Shown here one piece after another: positions 27,336 to 35,625 of a stretch of 49,882 nucleotides of DNA. Under the pieces are notes generated by a model. It worked only from the letters and a program-made list of their open reading frames with translations. It searched no databases and was not told the DNA's origin. A program made the position numbers and the translations under genes. Position 1 is the stretch's first letter, and the number at the start of each line of letters is the position of its first letter. The stretch comes from Bacteroidota bacterium. GTDB taxonomy: Bacteria; Bacteroidota; Bacteroidia; Flavobacteriales; Weeksellaceae. Where the stretch lies: contig JAEWZO010000009.1 in the NCBI GenBank assembly GCA_023458415.1, forward strand, positions 1 through 49,882, given 5' to 3'.

Positions 27336-28829
27336 ATGAAATCATTACTATATATTATATCAATCTTCAGCATGGCATTATGCATGCTGTCCTGCAGCGA
27401 AGATCTTGTTGATCAGGTTCAAACGGGAACACTTAAAGGTGTAGTGGTGAAAAAAGGCACTAACCAGCCTCTAAAAAACGTGAAAATTTTCACAAATCCC
27501 TCCACAGAAACTGTTTTTACAAAAGAGGACGGATCTTTTGAAATTGCAAACATTCCAGTTGGAGACTACTCACTTCGTGCTGAAATGAGCGGTTATCTTA
27601 CTGCATTCCAAGGAATTAACATTAAAAATAAAGATCAGATTGTATCCGTGGTTTTTGAGTTGATGGATGATAACTCATTGAACTCGCCACCTTCTGTTCC
27701 TGAACTGATTAGTCCGACAGATAATTCTACAGAGCAGCCACTTTCGGTACAGCTGAGCTGGAGCAGCACAGATCCGGATTCACTGGATATTCTCACCTGT
27801 AAACTCACTGTGAAGAACGATTTGGATGAAATCATCATTGAAGTGAATGAGCTTACAGAAACGACTTATACTCTCAACGACCTTAAATTTGGTGTAACAT
27901 ATTATTGGCAAATCAGCGTTTCCGATGGAATAAATCCGGCAGTTAACAGTGAGGTTTTCAGATTTAAAACTTCAGAAACCCCTAATAATAGATTCCATTA
28001 CGTCCGAAAACTGAATGGTAAATATTACATTGTTTCTGCAAATGAAGCAAACACATACTTCGAACTCACTTCATTGGCATACGACAGTTACAGACCGAGA
28101 ATGAATCAAAACGCCAACCTAATTGCTTTTCTCAGAAATGTTGGCGGAAATACTCACATTTTTACTATAAAACCGGACGGATCTTCAGAATTTCAGGTAA
28201 CTGCAATTCCGTTGGGCGGATTTAATAATGTAGAGACAGATTTTTCCTGGAGCACAAACGGAAAAGACTTTCTTTACGCTAACTACAATAAACTTTACCG
28301 AATAAACAAGGACGGCAGCGGATTGGAAAATATCTACACAACGCCGGATGGAAGCTTTATCGCAGAATGTGACTGGAGTTACGACGGAAGTAAAATTGCA
28401 TTAAAAACTAACGACGCTAATGGCTATAATGTAAAAATTTACATTATTGATATGTTGGGAAATACTGTAAAAACCGTCCTTGAAAATATGCCGGGGGCTG
28501 CAGGCGGACTGAATTTTTCAGTTGACGGAAACCTTTTACTCTATAGCCGAGATATTTCTGGACATCAGGAAGATAATTACAGACAGCTCGACAGCCATTT
28601 GTTTATCGTAAATCTTACGACGGATGAAGTTCGTGATATATCTATAGAAAGTGAAAAACCAAACGGATACAATGATCTTGATCCAAGATTTTCTCCTAAT
28701 AATGCCGAAGTTATATTTACACATACCTCGAACGACGGCATATCACAAAAATCTGTCCACAAAATTATTTTGCAGGACAGTGAAAGGACACCTCTGTTTC
28801 CGGATGCAGAAATGCCGGATTGGGAGTGA
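27336..28829 (+). CDS. Curli-operon lipoprotein with regulatory-like, FN3 and TolB-like propeller domains
   Basis: The 497-residue protein has a lipoprotein signal with cysteine 20 (CMLSCSEDL). The acidic S-E-D after the cysteine resembles the surface-export signal of Bacteroidetes lipoproteins. Domains in order: a CarboxypepD_reg-like beta-sandwich (about 30-110, GTLKGVVVKKGTNQPL, YSLRAEMSGYLT), an FN3/Ig-like domain (about 120-215, ending YYWQISVSDG), and a TolB-like beta-propeller (about 225-490, with repeated D-G-S and S-x-D/N-G motifs). It begins four bases after csgG and ends at the operon terminator, so it probably belongs to curli assembly or anchoring. No enzymatic motif is visible. 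Confidence 0.8.
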   Translation: MKSLLYIISIFSMALCMLSCSEDLVDQVQTGTLKGVVVKKGTNQPLKNVKIFTNPSTETVFTKEDGSFEIANIPVGDYSLRAEMSGYLTAFQGINIKNKDQIVSVVFELMDDNSLNSPPSVPELISPTDNSTEQPLSVQLSWSSTDPDSLDILTCKLTVKNDLDEIIIEVNELTETTYTLNDLKFGVTYYWQISVSDGINPAVNSEVFRFKTSETPNNRFHYVRKLNGKYYIVSANEANTYFELTSLAYDSYRPRMNQNANLIAFLRNVGGNTHIFTIKPDGSSEFQVTAIPLGGFNNVETDFSWSTNGKDFLYANYNKLYRINKDGSGLENIYTTPDGSFIAECDWSYDGSKIALKTNDANGYNVKIYIIDMLGNTVKTVLENMPGAAGGLNFSVDGNLLLYSRDISGHQEDNYRQLDSHLFIVNLTTDEVRDISIESEKPNGYNDLDPRFSPNNAEVIFTHTSNDGISQKSVHKIILQDSERTPLFPDAEMPDWE

Positions 28830-28843
28830 TGTTTTCAAGGGGT

Positions 28844-28877
28844 GGTTGAGGAATTAATTTTCCTCAACCTTTTTTTT
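28844..28877 (+). terminator. Curli operon terminator
   Basis: A 10-bp perfect stem (GGTTGAGGAA with TTCCTCAACC), 6-base loop, then eight T residues follow the last gene of the operon. Confidence 0.95.
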
Positions 28878-28880
28878 AAC

Positions 28881-28908
28881 AAAAAAACGCACCCTTTCGG
28901 ATGCGTTT
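28881..28908 (-). terminator. Terminator of the LuxR-type regulator gene
   Basis: Read on the minus strand, AAACGCA and TGCGTTT arms with an interrupted GC extension and a TTTC/GAAA loop are followed by T residues. Confidence 0.8.
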
Positions 28909-28925
28909 CACTAACATGGGCAGAA

Positions 28926-29579
28926 TTAAACAATTCGGTTTTCGATAGAGTATTTAACCAGTTTCGAAATATTATTCACACCGTACTTCATCATAATATT
29001 TCTTTTGTGAGTATCAACTGTATGCGAGCTAATGAAAAGGGTTTCTGCAATTTCGCGGGTTCTAAGTCCTTCACAAAGCAATCGCAAGACCTCCAATTCT
29101 CGGGTTGTAAGTTCTTCGCTAAAAAAATTCTTCTTGGCATTATCGGTTTCTGTTTGATATAAACTTTCAAGGAAAATCTTCTTCACCTCTTCGGTTATAT
29201 ATACTTTCCCGGCCAAAACCTGTTTAATAGCAAAAAGACATTCATCGGTCCCGGTATCCTTTCCCAAGAAGCTTTTTACTCCGGCTTCGTAGCACTTTTT
29301 CATAGCACGGACATCCGCAGTTTTTGAGATAATAACGATTTTTATCTCATCATTTTTAGCCTTCATTTCCTGCAGAATACTCTTAATCTCAGTAGCCATT
29401 ACGCCGCAAAGATTTAGAACAATTAAGTCAATTTTTGTAGGATCTGCACCAGAAAAAAATGCAGAATCAGTAATTCCGCTGAATTTGAATTTGCTTAAAA
29501 CAGCATCGTTTTCCAGAAACTTGGTGAAAACATCCAGATACAAACGATGCTCATCAAAAATGAGTATTTGACCTTTCAT
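28926..29579 (-). CDS. LuxR-type regulator with degenerate receiver domain
   Basis: The 217-residue protein has an N-terminal receiver-like domain (1-120) and a C-terminal LuxR HTH (about 153-217, LTTRELEVLRLLCEGLRTREIAE). The acidic pair D9-E10 and K107 are kept, but the phospho-acceptor aspartate expected after DLIVL is asparagine (N56, codon AAT). It therefore probably works without phosphorylation by a histidine kinase. It is convergent with the curli operon, separated only by paired terminators. E. coli CsgD, the curli master regulator, is also a LuxR-type protein with an atypical receiver, so this is a candidate functional counterpart; that is inference from position and architecture. 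Confidence 0.88.
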   Translation of the reverse strand: MKGQILIFDEHRLYLDVFTKFLENDAVLSKFKFSGITDSAFFSGADPTKIDLIVLNLCGVMATEIKSILQEMKAKNDEIKIVIISKTADVRAMKKCYEAGVKSFLGKDTGTDECLFAIKQVLAGKVYITEEVKKIFLESLYQTETDNAKKNFFSEELTTRELEVLRLLCEGLRTREIAETLFISSHTVDTHKRNIMMKYGVNNISKLVKYSIENRIV

Positions 29580-29694
29580 GTAGTTGTTATTAGTTATTGC
29601 TAATTTATAACAATTCCATGAAACTGGATATATAATTTTCTATAAATTACTATTCTGCTTAAACAATTACTAAAAATATAACAGAAAAACGTAA

Positions 29695-32600
29695 TTAATT
29701 CAGAAACATAGTGTACTTCCTACTCTCATTCAAGACTGCCATTAAATCGCTGTCAATTGTGATGTGACTTTGCAAAGTGAAAAGCTCAATGTGTGAATTG
29801 TCATCCGGATTTTTGATGAAGAAACTCAATTTTTGGCTACCGTCTTTACTGTCGAAATAATTTCGGAAAAATTCTATATCTTCCCTTCTTAAATCCTTCA
29901 CGTTCATCACAACTGTCATGCTTTTCGCAAACCGTTCGAACGCTTCTTTAAGCTCAATCACGTCGGTAACGTTTAGATAAACCCTGCCTTCACTCAGCAA
30001 GTTTCCTGCTTTATCTTTTTTACTTCCGCTTATAGAGAATTTAATTTTCAAGATCACAAATCGCTGAACATCCAGTTTGTCGCGAAGGCGCAAATAATCG
30101 CGGTCTCCTAAACGAAAACGGTAACTTCCGGAATAATCCTCCACTGTAACATACGCAGTTTTCTCGCCACTGTTTCTTGAGTCGGTCACCGTATACTCGG
30201 TAATCAGTCCGGCAACCATAAATTCTTTTGCTGCTTCATTATAACGAAGTTTTTCTTTGTAATCTTTCAATTCTTCAAAAAGTTTTATCTGTTCTGATCC
30301 GAAGTTTTTCTCTTGAAAAGCGGCAATCTCGTCAAGATTCAGAAAGTTGAAATTACCACGTGCCTGTACATTTTTCACAGGTTCTTCCTCGATGATTTCA
30401 CCGTCTTCACCCATTTCCACCATTACATCCACAATTTCAGTATCGGTGTCAGTTTCAGTATCGTCATCGGCTTCAATTGGAGCAACAATTTTTTCAACCG
30501 GAAGTTCTTCCTCGTTATTACCTTCCAAAATTTCTTTTTTTGAAAGAGCACCCTGAATGAACTGATACTGATACTTAAACTCATCCAACGGATGCGCAGA
30601 AAGATAGAAACCGATGATTTCCTTCTCTTTGTTCAGCATGTGCATGTTTTGCCATTCCGGTGCCGGAAGGATTTTTGGAGGTTCAATTCTCACCTCATCG
30701 GCAAAATCGGCAAACAGCGAATTTTCAACTTCGTTCTTATTGTCCTGAAAGCTTTGTCCGTACCGTAAAAGTTTCTCAATATTAGTTTTTCCGGCTGTAT
30801 CGATGTCAAAGTATTGTGCACGGTGATAAGTGTCGATTTCGTCGAATGCTCCAGCAATTACCAAACTTTCCACTACCCTTTTGTTGATTTGTCCACTTGG
30901 AATTCTTTCAAAGAAATCATAAACATTCTTGAATTTTCCATTTTTTCTCACCTCAACAATTGCTTCACTTGGCGCTTCGCCAATGCCTTTAATGGCTCCT
31001 AAACCGAAACGGATTTGTCCTTTTTCATTTACGGAAAATTCATACTGACTTTCGTTTACATCCGGTCCCAAAACATCCACTCCCATTGCTTTACAGTCTT
31101 CCATAAACATGGTAATCTGCTTGGTGTTGTTGATGTTGTTACTCATCACACTTGCCATATATTCCGCAGGATAATTGGCTTTTAAGTATGCAGTATGATA
31201 GGCGATGAGCGCATAACAAGTGGAGTGAGATTTGTTGAATGCATACTCCGCAAAAGCTTCCCAGTCTTTCCAGATTTTATTAAGCTTGGTTTCGTCTAAA
31301 TTGTTGGATTTTCCGCCTTCAATAAATTTCGGATACATCTTATCCAAAACCAATTTCTGCTTTTTACCCATGGCTTTTCTCAAGGTATCGGCTTCACCTT
31401 TTGTAAAGTTGGCGAGTTTCTGAGAAAGCAGCATTACCTGCTCTTGATACACCGTAATACCATAAGTTTCCGCAAGATATTCTTCGTTTTCCGGCAAGTC
31501 GTATACTATTTCTTCAATGCCGTGCTTTCTGTTGATAAAGTTCGGGATGTATTTGATCGGACCAGGTCTGTAAAGCGCATTCATAGCGATAAGATCGGCA
31601 AAAACCGTAGGTTTCAATTCACGCATGTATTTCTGCATTCCCGGACTTTCGTATTGAAAAATTCCGATGGTGCGGCCTTCCTGAAAAAGTTGGTAGGTTT
31701 TTTCATCAGTCAGAGGAATATCATCCGGATTAATCTCAATTCCATGGCGGTCTTTCACAAGTTTAATCGCATCCTTAATAATAGTGAGTGTTCTTAAACC
31801 AAGGAAATCCATTTTCAGCAAACCCGCATTTTCAGCAACGGAGTTATCAAATTGCGAAACCAAAATATCTGCATCCTTCGCCGCGGTGGTGATAGGAACC
31901 AAATTGGAAATATCTTCCGGCGTAATGATGACACCACAAGCATGGATTCCCGTATTTCTAATTGCGCCTTCCATTTTTCTTGCAGAATCCAAAACAGGAA
32001 AGCGCGCATCCTCCTCATTTCCAAGAATAGCTTTCATTTCGTCCGCTAGCATTTTGTCTTCTGGTGAGAGCTTATTATACTTTGCAAATGCTTTGGCAAT
32101 ATTCATTCCCGGTGAGGACGGAATCAGTTTTGCGATGTTATTGGTTTCCGGAATAGAAAGATCCAAAACCCGTCCCGCATCTTTAATCGCAGACTTCCCT
32201 CCCAGAACGGAGTAAGTGATGATCTGGGCAACGTTGGATTTTCCATACTTTTCAACTACCCATTTGATGATTTTATCTCGACCTTCGTCATCAAAATCGA
32301 TATCGATATCGGGCATGGAAATACGTTCCGGATTTAAAAATCTCTCAAAAAGGAGATCATACTCAATCGGGTCAACATTAGTAATTCCCGTACAGTAAGC
32401 AACAGCGGAACCTGCCGCGGAACCTCTTCCCGGACCCACCCAAACATCCATTTTTCGGGCTTCGTTACAAAAATCCTGAACAATCAGGAAATATCCGGGA
32501 TATCCCGTGTTGGCTATAACTTCAAGTTCGAAATCCAGTCTTTCGGCAATTTCTGGCGTAATTTCCTTATATTTTTTTCTCGCGCCTTCGTAAGTTAAAT

Positions 32601-34398
32601 GTCTCAAGTAAGCATTTTCGCCACGTTTTCCTCCATCCAGCTTATCTTCTTCACTCTGAAATTCTTCAGGAATCGCAAATTCCGGGAGAAGAACTTTTCT
32701 GGCCAAACTGTAAGGCTCGAACTTGGCAAGAAACTCTGAATACGCTTCGAAAGCGTCCGGATAATCCCGAAAGGCGGCTTTTAAATCTTCGGTATCCTTC
32801 ATATAAAATTCCTGCGACGGAAGGCCACGTCTTTTCCCAAAACCTTTTCCGACAGGTGATGAGAGTTTCTCTCCGTCTTTTATGCAGAACAGAATATCCT
32901 GAATATTGGCATCCGATTTTTCGGTGTAGTACGTTTCATTCTGTGCAAGGATTTTTACATTGTACTGATCGGCAAACTTTAGCAAAACTTCATTAACATA
33001 ATATTCTTCCTCTACATCATGGTTCTGAATCTGCACGTAGAAATCATCCTGAAAAGTATCTTTCCACCAACGGAAAAGTTCTTCCCCTTTTTTCTCTCCA
33101 AACTCCAGAACTGTGTTTGGAATATCACCCGAAATTCCGGCTGTTAAGGCAATTAAATCTTCTTTATATCCAGCAATCATCTCGCGGGAAATCCTCGGAA
33201 CACCAAAATAAAATCCGTTAACATAACCCAAACTTGAGAGCTTTGCGAGGTTTTTATATCCGTTGAAATTTTTCGCAAGCAGCACTACATGAGTTCTGCG
33301 GTCCGGATCGTCTTTCGTGAACTGTTTTTGTTCCGGCCGGTCGGAAATATAAAATTCGCAACCTAAAACCGGGATAATACCACAGTTTTGATCGAGATAC
33401 TTTTGCTTGTTTGCCTGAAATTCTTTCTCCTCTGCTTCATTTCTTTCCAGGTCTTTCTGGTCTTCGTAAGTGGAGTTGAATTTTTCGCATTCCGAATTCC
33501 ACTTTTCAACTTCTGCAACAAACTTGAACGCTCCCATTAAATTCCCCAAATCAACCAAGCCAACCGCCGGAAACTTATTGTTTACGGCCTTTTTCAACAA
33601 ATCGCTCAAACTTGTCGAAGACTGTAACGAGGAATAAATACTGTGGTTATGGAAATTAAAATAATCGCCGATTTCAATTTCAGGAGTGTCGCCAAAATCA
33701 ACAGTTTTTTTCTTTTTGAAGGTTTCAACCTGTCTGCGAATGATTATAGCAAACGGTTTTATTGGATCCGGATTACGGTTTTTGAAATTTTGAATAATGG
33801 TCTCATCAACTCCTAAATCTGATGCATTGATGACACCAATCCTCATCATTTCGAAAAAAACCTGAGCTGTAGCATTTACGTCTGCAGCAGCATTGTGAGC
33901 TTCATCAAATTTGTGACCGTACAGTTTTTCGTAAAGTTCTTCCAGTTTAGGTGCTTTGTAACGACCTCCTCTTCCCGGAAGCTGACAAAAATCGGTTCCA
34001 AAAATCATTGTATCAGCCTTTGGAAGATCCATTAACGATGTTTCAATATTTTTCCGGTAATATTCAGCACGGATAATATTGTAATCAAAATCGACATTCT
34101 GTCCTACTCCAAATTTTGCTTTCTCCAGTACCTTATTGAATTCGTTCAGCACAAATTCCAAATCATGACCTTCCTGTATAGCAAGATCTGTGGTTATACC
34201 GTGTATTCTTGCAACATTGTAGGGAATATCATACCCTTCAGGTTTAATTATATAATCCTGATTATCAATTAGATTTCCATTTTCATCATGCAGTTGCCAA
34301 GCAAGTTGTACCATTCTTGGCCAGTTGTCAGCATCTGTCAGCGGAGCTTTTTCATTCTTGGGTAATCCGGTAGTTTCAGTATCAAAAATCAGGTACAT
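29695..34398 (-). CDS. dnaE: DNA polymerase III alpha subunit with N-terminal proofreading exonuclease
   Basis: The 1567-residue enzyme is the replicative polymerase. Residues 1-190 form a DnaQ-like DEDD exonuclease (FDTETTG, GQNVDFDYN, EAHNAAADVNAT). A PHP domain follows from about 250: HNHS is kept, but the usual TDHGN has become VDLGN, so one metal ligand is lost. The polymerase core shows GPGRGSAAGSAVAY and the catalytic PDIDIDFDDEGRD near residue 700. An acidic low-complexity stretch (about 1285-1345) interrupts the C-terminal half before an OB fold near 1393. The ATG at 34398 (MYLIFDTETTG) is preferred to an extension to 34446. Proofreading in cis may make the PHP site dispensable. Confidence 0.95.
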   Translation of the reverse strand: MYLIFDTETTGLPKNEKAPLTDADNWPRMVQLAWQLHDENGNLIDNQDYIIKPEGYDIPYNVARIHGITTDLAIQEGHDLEFVLNEFNKVLEKAKFGVGQNVDFDYNIIRAEYYRKNIETSLMDLPKADTMIFGTDFCQLPGRGGRYKAPKLEELYEKLYGHKFDEAHNAAADVNATAQVFFEMMRIGVINASDLGVDETIIQNFKNRNPDPIKPFAIIIRRQVETFKKKKTVDFGDTPEIEIGDYFNFHNHSIYSSLQSSTSLSDLLKKAVNNKFPAVGLVDLGNLMGAFKFVAEVEKWNSECEKFNSTYEDQKDLERNEAEEKEFQANKQKYLDQNCGIIPVLGCEFYISDRPEQKQFTKDDPDRRTHVVLLAKNFNGYKNLAKLSSLGYVNGFYFGVPRISREMIAGYKEDLIALTAGISGDIPNTVLEFGEKKGEELFRWWKDTFQDDFYVQIQNHDVEEEYYVNEVLLKFADQYNVKILAQNETYYTEKSDANIQDILFCIKDGEKLSSPVGKGFGKRRGLPSQEFYMKDTEDLKAAFRDYPDAFEAYSEFLAKFEPYSLARKVLLPEFAIPEEFQSEEDKLDGGKRGENAYLRHLTYEGARKKYKEITPEIAERLDFELEVIANTGYPGYFLIVQDFCNEARKMDVWVGPGRGSAAGSAVAYCTGITNVDPIEYDLLFERFLNPERISMPDIDIDFDDEGRDKIIKWVVEKYGKSNVAQIITYSVLGGKSAIKDAGRVLDLSIPETNNIAKLIPSSPGMNIAKAFAKYNKLSPEDKMLADEMKAILGNEEDARFPVLDSARKMEGAIRNTGIHACGVIITPEDISNLVPITTAAKDADILVSQFDNSVAENAGLLKMDFLGLRTLTIIKDAIKLVKDRHGIEINPDDIPLTDEKTYQLFQEGRTIGIFQYESPGMQKYMRELKPTVFADLIAMNALYRPGPIKYIPNFINRKHGIEEIVYDLPENEEYLAETYGITVYQEQVMLLSQKLANFTKGEADTLRKAMGKKQKLVLDKMYPKFIEGGKSNNLDETKLNKIWKDWEAFAEYAFNKSHSTCYALIAYHTAYLKANYPAEYMASVMSNNINNTKQITMFMEDCKAMGVDVLGPDVNESQYEFSVNEKGQIRFGLGAIKGIGEAPSEAIVEVRKNGKFKNVYDFFERIPSGQINKRVVESLVIAGAFDEIDTYHRAQYFDIDTAGKTNIEKLLRYGQSFQDNKNEVENSLFADFADEVRIEPPKILPAPEWQNMHMLNKEKEIIGFYLSAHPLDEFKYQYQFIQGALSKKEILEGNNEEELPVEKIVAPIEADDDTETDTDTEIVDVMVEMGEDGEIIEEEPVKNVQARGNFNFLNLDEIAAFQEKNFGSEQIKLFEELKDYKEKLRYNEAAKEFMVAGLITEYTVTDSRNSGEKTAYVTVEDYSGSYRFRLGDRDYLRLRDKLDVQRFVILKIKFSISGSKKDKAGNLLSEGRVYLNVTDVIELKEAFERFAKSMTVVMNVKDLRREDIEFFRNYFDSKDGSQKLSFFIKNPDDNSHIELFTLQSHITIDSDLMAVLNESRKYTMFLN

Positions 34399-34551
34399 TC
34401 TGTATAAATTGGAGGTGAAGGTTGTTGTATGCAGATTTGCATCCAAACAGTTCTGTAAAAATAGAGTAAAATTTTCTCAGAAAAAAATTGCAGAACTGAA
34501 GTAATTTCAGTAGAATATTAAGTCTAATTAGCAAAAATTTCAACTAAAGTA

Positions 34552-34582
34552 TTGGCTGTGAGTAAAAAAAGTTTTACTTTTG
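34552..34582 (+). promoter_or_regulatory. rplS promoter
   Basis: TTG (34552-34554) and TACTTTTG (34575-34582) are 20 bases apart, a full flavobacterial consensus match. About 60 bases of leader separate it from the rplS start. Confidence 0.8.
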
Positions 34583-34650
34583 CAACCTGTTAATCAACCT
34601 CTGACGAAAGACGTGAATGTTGTTTAGCCCAAACAATTTTTTTATTAATA

Positions 34651-35004
34651 ATGGATTTATTAAAGTACGTACAGGAAAAGTACATTGCTAAGAAAGAATT
34701 CCCAGAATTCAAAGCCGGTGATAACATCACTGTGTATTACGAAATTAAAGAAGGTCAGAAAACAAGAACTCAGTTCTTTAAAGGTACCGTAATTCAGCTT
34801 AGAGGAACTGGTGCTACAAAAACTTTCACCATCAGAAAAATGAGTGGTGATGTAGGTGTAGAGAGAGTTTTCCCAATCAACATGCCTGCTTTGCAGAAGA
34901 TTGAAGTTGACAGAAGAGGTAAAGTTAGAAGAGCGAGAATTTACTACTTCAGAAACCTTAGAGGTAAGAAAGCGAGAATTAAAGATGCTCCTTTCAAGAA
35001 GTAA
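34651..35004 (+). CDS. rplS: 50S ribosomal protein L19
   Basis: The 117-residue protein matches L19 along its full length: FKAGDNITVYYEIKEG, RTQFFKGTVIQLRG, TFTIRKMSGDVGVERVFPIN and the basic C-terminal RRGKVRRARIYYFRNLRGK. It binds 23S rRNA near the 30S-50S interface. It is monocistronic, with its own promoter and terminator. Confidence 0.97.
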   Translation: MDLLKYVQEKYIAKKEFPEFKAGDNITVYYEIKEGQKTRTQFFKGTVIQLRGTGATKTFTIRKMSGDVGVERVFPINMPALQKIEVDRRGKVRRARIYYFRNLRGKKARIKDAPFKK

Positions 35005-35023
35005 TTTAGACCAGCAACATAAG

Positions 35024-35054
35024 AAAATCCCGGTGAAATTTCACCGGGATTTTT
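35024..35054 (+). terminator. rplS terminator
   Basis: A 15-bp inverted repeat (AAAATCCCGGTGAAA and complement; effective loop GAAATTTC allowing fewer pairs) ends in T residues. Confidence 0.88.
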
Positions 35055-35565
35055 ATTTCTGTAATGCGGCTATACATTCCTCTCGAATCTGCCAAAATTC
35101 CACTAAGGAATAAGGAATTTCGTTTTTCTCTTTCAAATACTCCTCCAAATATTTTTGATGATACTGCACTTTAAAATCGTTGAGCTGTAACGGCGAAACC
35201 TCAATTTCCGTAAGAAGGTCACCAACAAAATTTTCCGGTCTTGAGCCTCTTCTTGTAAAATCATAAATTTCACTGTCAATTTTCAAGTAATTGTGGACTT
35301 CGGGAATTTAACTCAGTTGATAATATTTCAGGACAGCTGCTATTTTTGGCGTATTTACGGCGTTCATTGAAAACACGCCCAACACTAACTTGACATTTTC
35401 TATGCCACTTTCATCAGCGACAAACTTCAAAAGTGCATGCTTTGTATTGCAAGTTCCTCTGCGTTCGTTCAGTGGACAAAAAATATTATTTCTGTCAATA
35501 TTTCTGCGGTAAGGTAAATTCTTTACGTATACACAAAACTGTAGAAAAGCATCTTTCTTATTCAT
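35053..35565 (-). pseudogene. Conserved-hypothetical gene split by an in-frame TAA
   Basis: Two open segments, 35565-35308 (85 codons) and 35307-35053, lie in the same frame and are separated only by a TAA at 35310-35308. Read through, they give one soluble protein of about 170 residues. The N-terminal half contains RGTCNTKHALLKFVA, a C-x-x-K-H-A pattern like the catalytic cysteine of papain/transglutaminase-like folds; just after the stop comes PEVHNYLKID, which could supply the histidine and aspartate. I do not recognise a characterised family. The nonsense codon would remove the second half of the fold. No ribosome-binding start is evident after it (only TTG at 35286). Confidence 0.7.
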
Positions 35566-35574
35566 TCCGGAAAA

Positions 35575-35606
35575 ATAAAAAACCGCCCTGAAAAACAGGA
35601 CGGTTT
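35575..35606 (-). terminator. Terminator of the M36 protease gene
   Basis: Read on the minus strand, AAACCGTCCTG-TTTTT-CAGGGCGGTTT (one G-T pair) is followed by a T-rich tract. Confidence 0.85.
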
Positions 35607-35625
35607 AAATTTATGAATTAAAAAA

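Noticed and set aside
35053..35565. Toxin-antitoxin pair made of two small genes
   Set aside because: The two segments are one continuous frame broken by a TAA, and the second lacks a start codon of its own.
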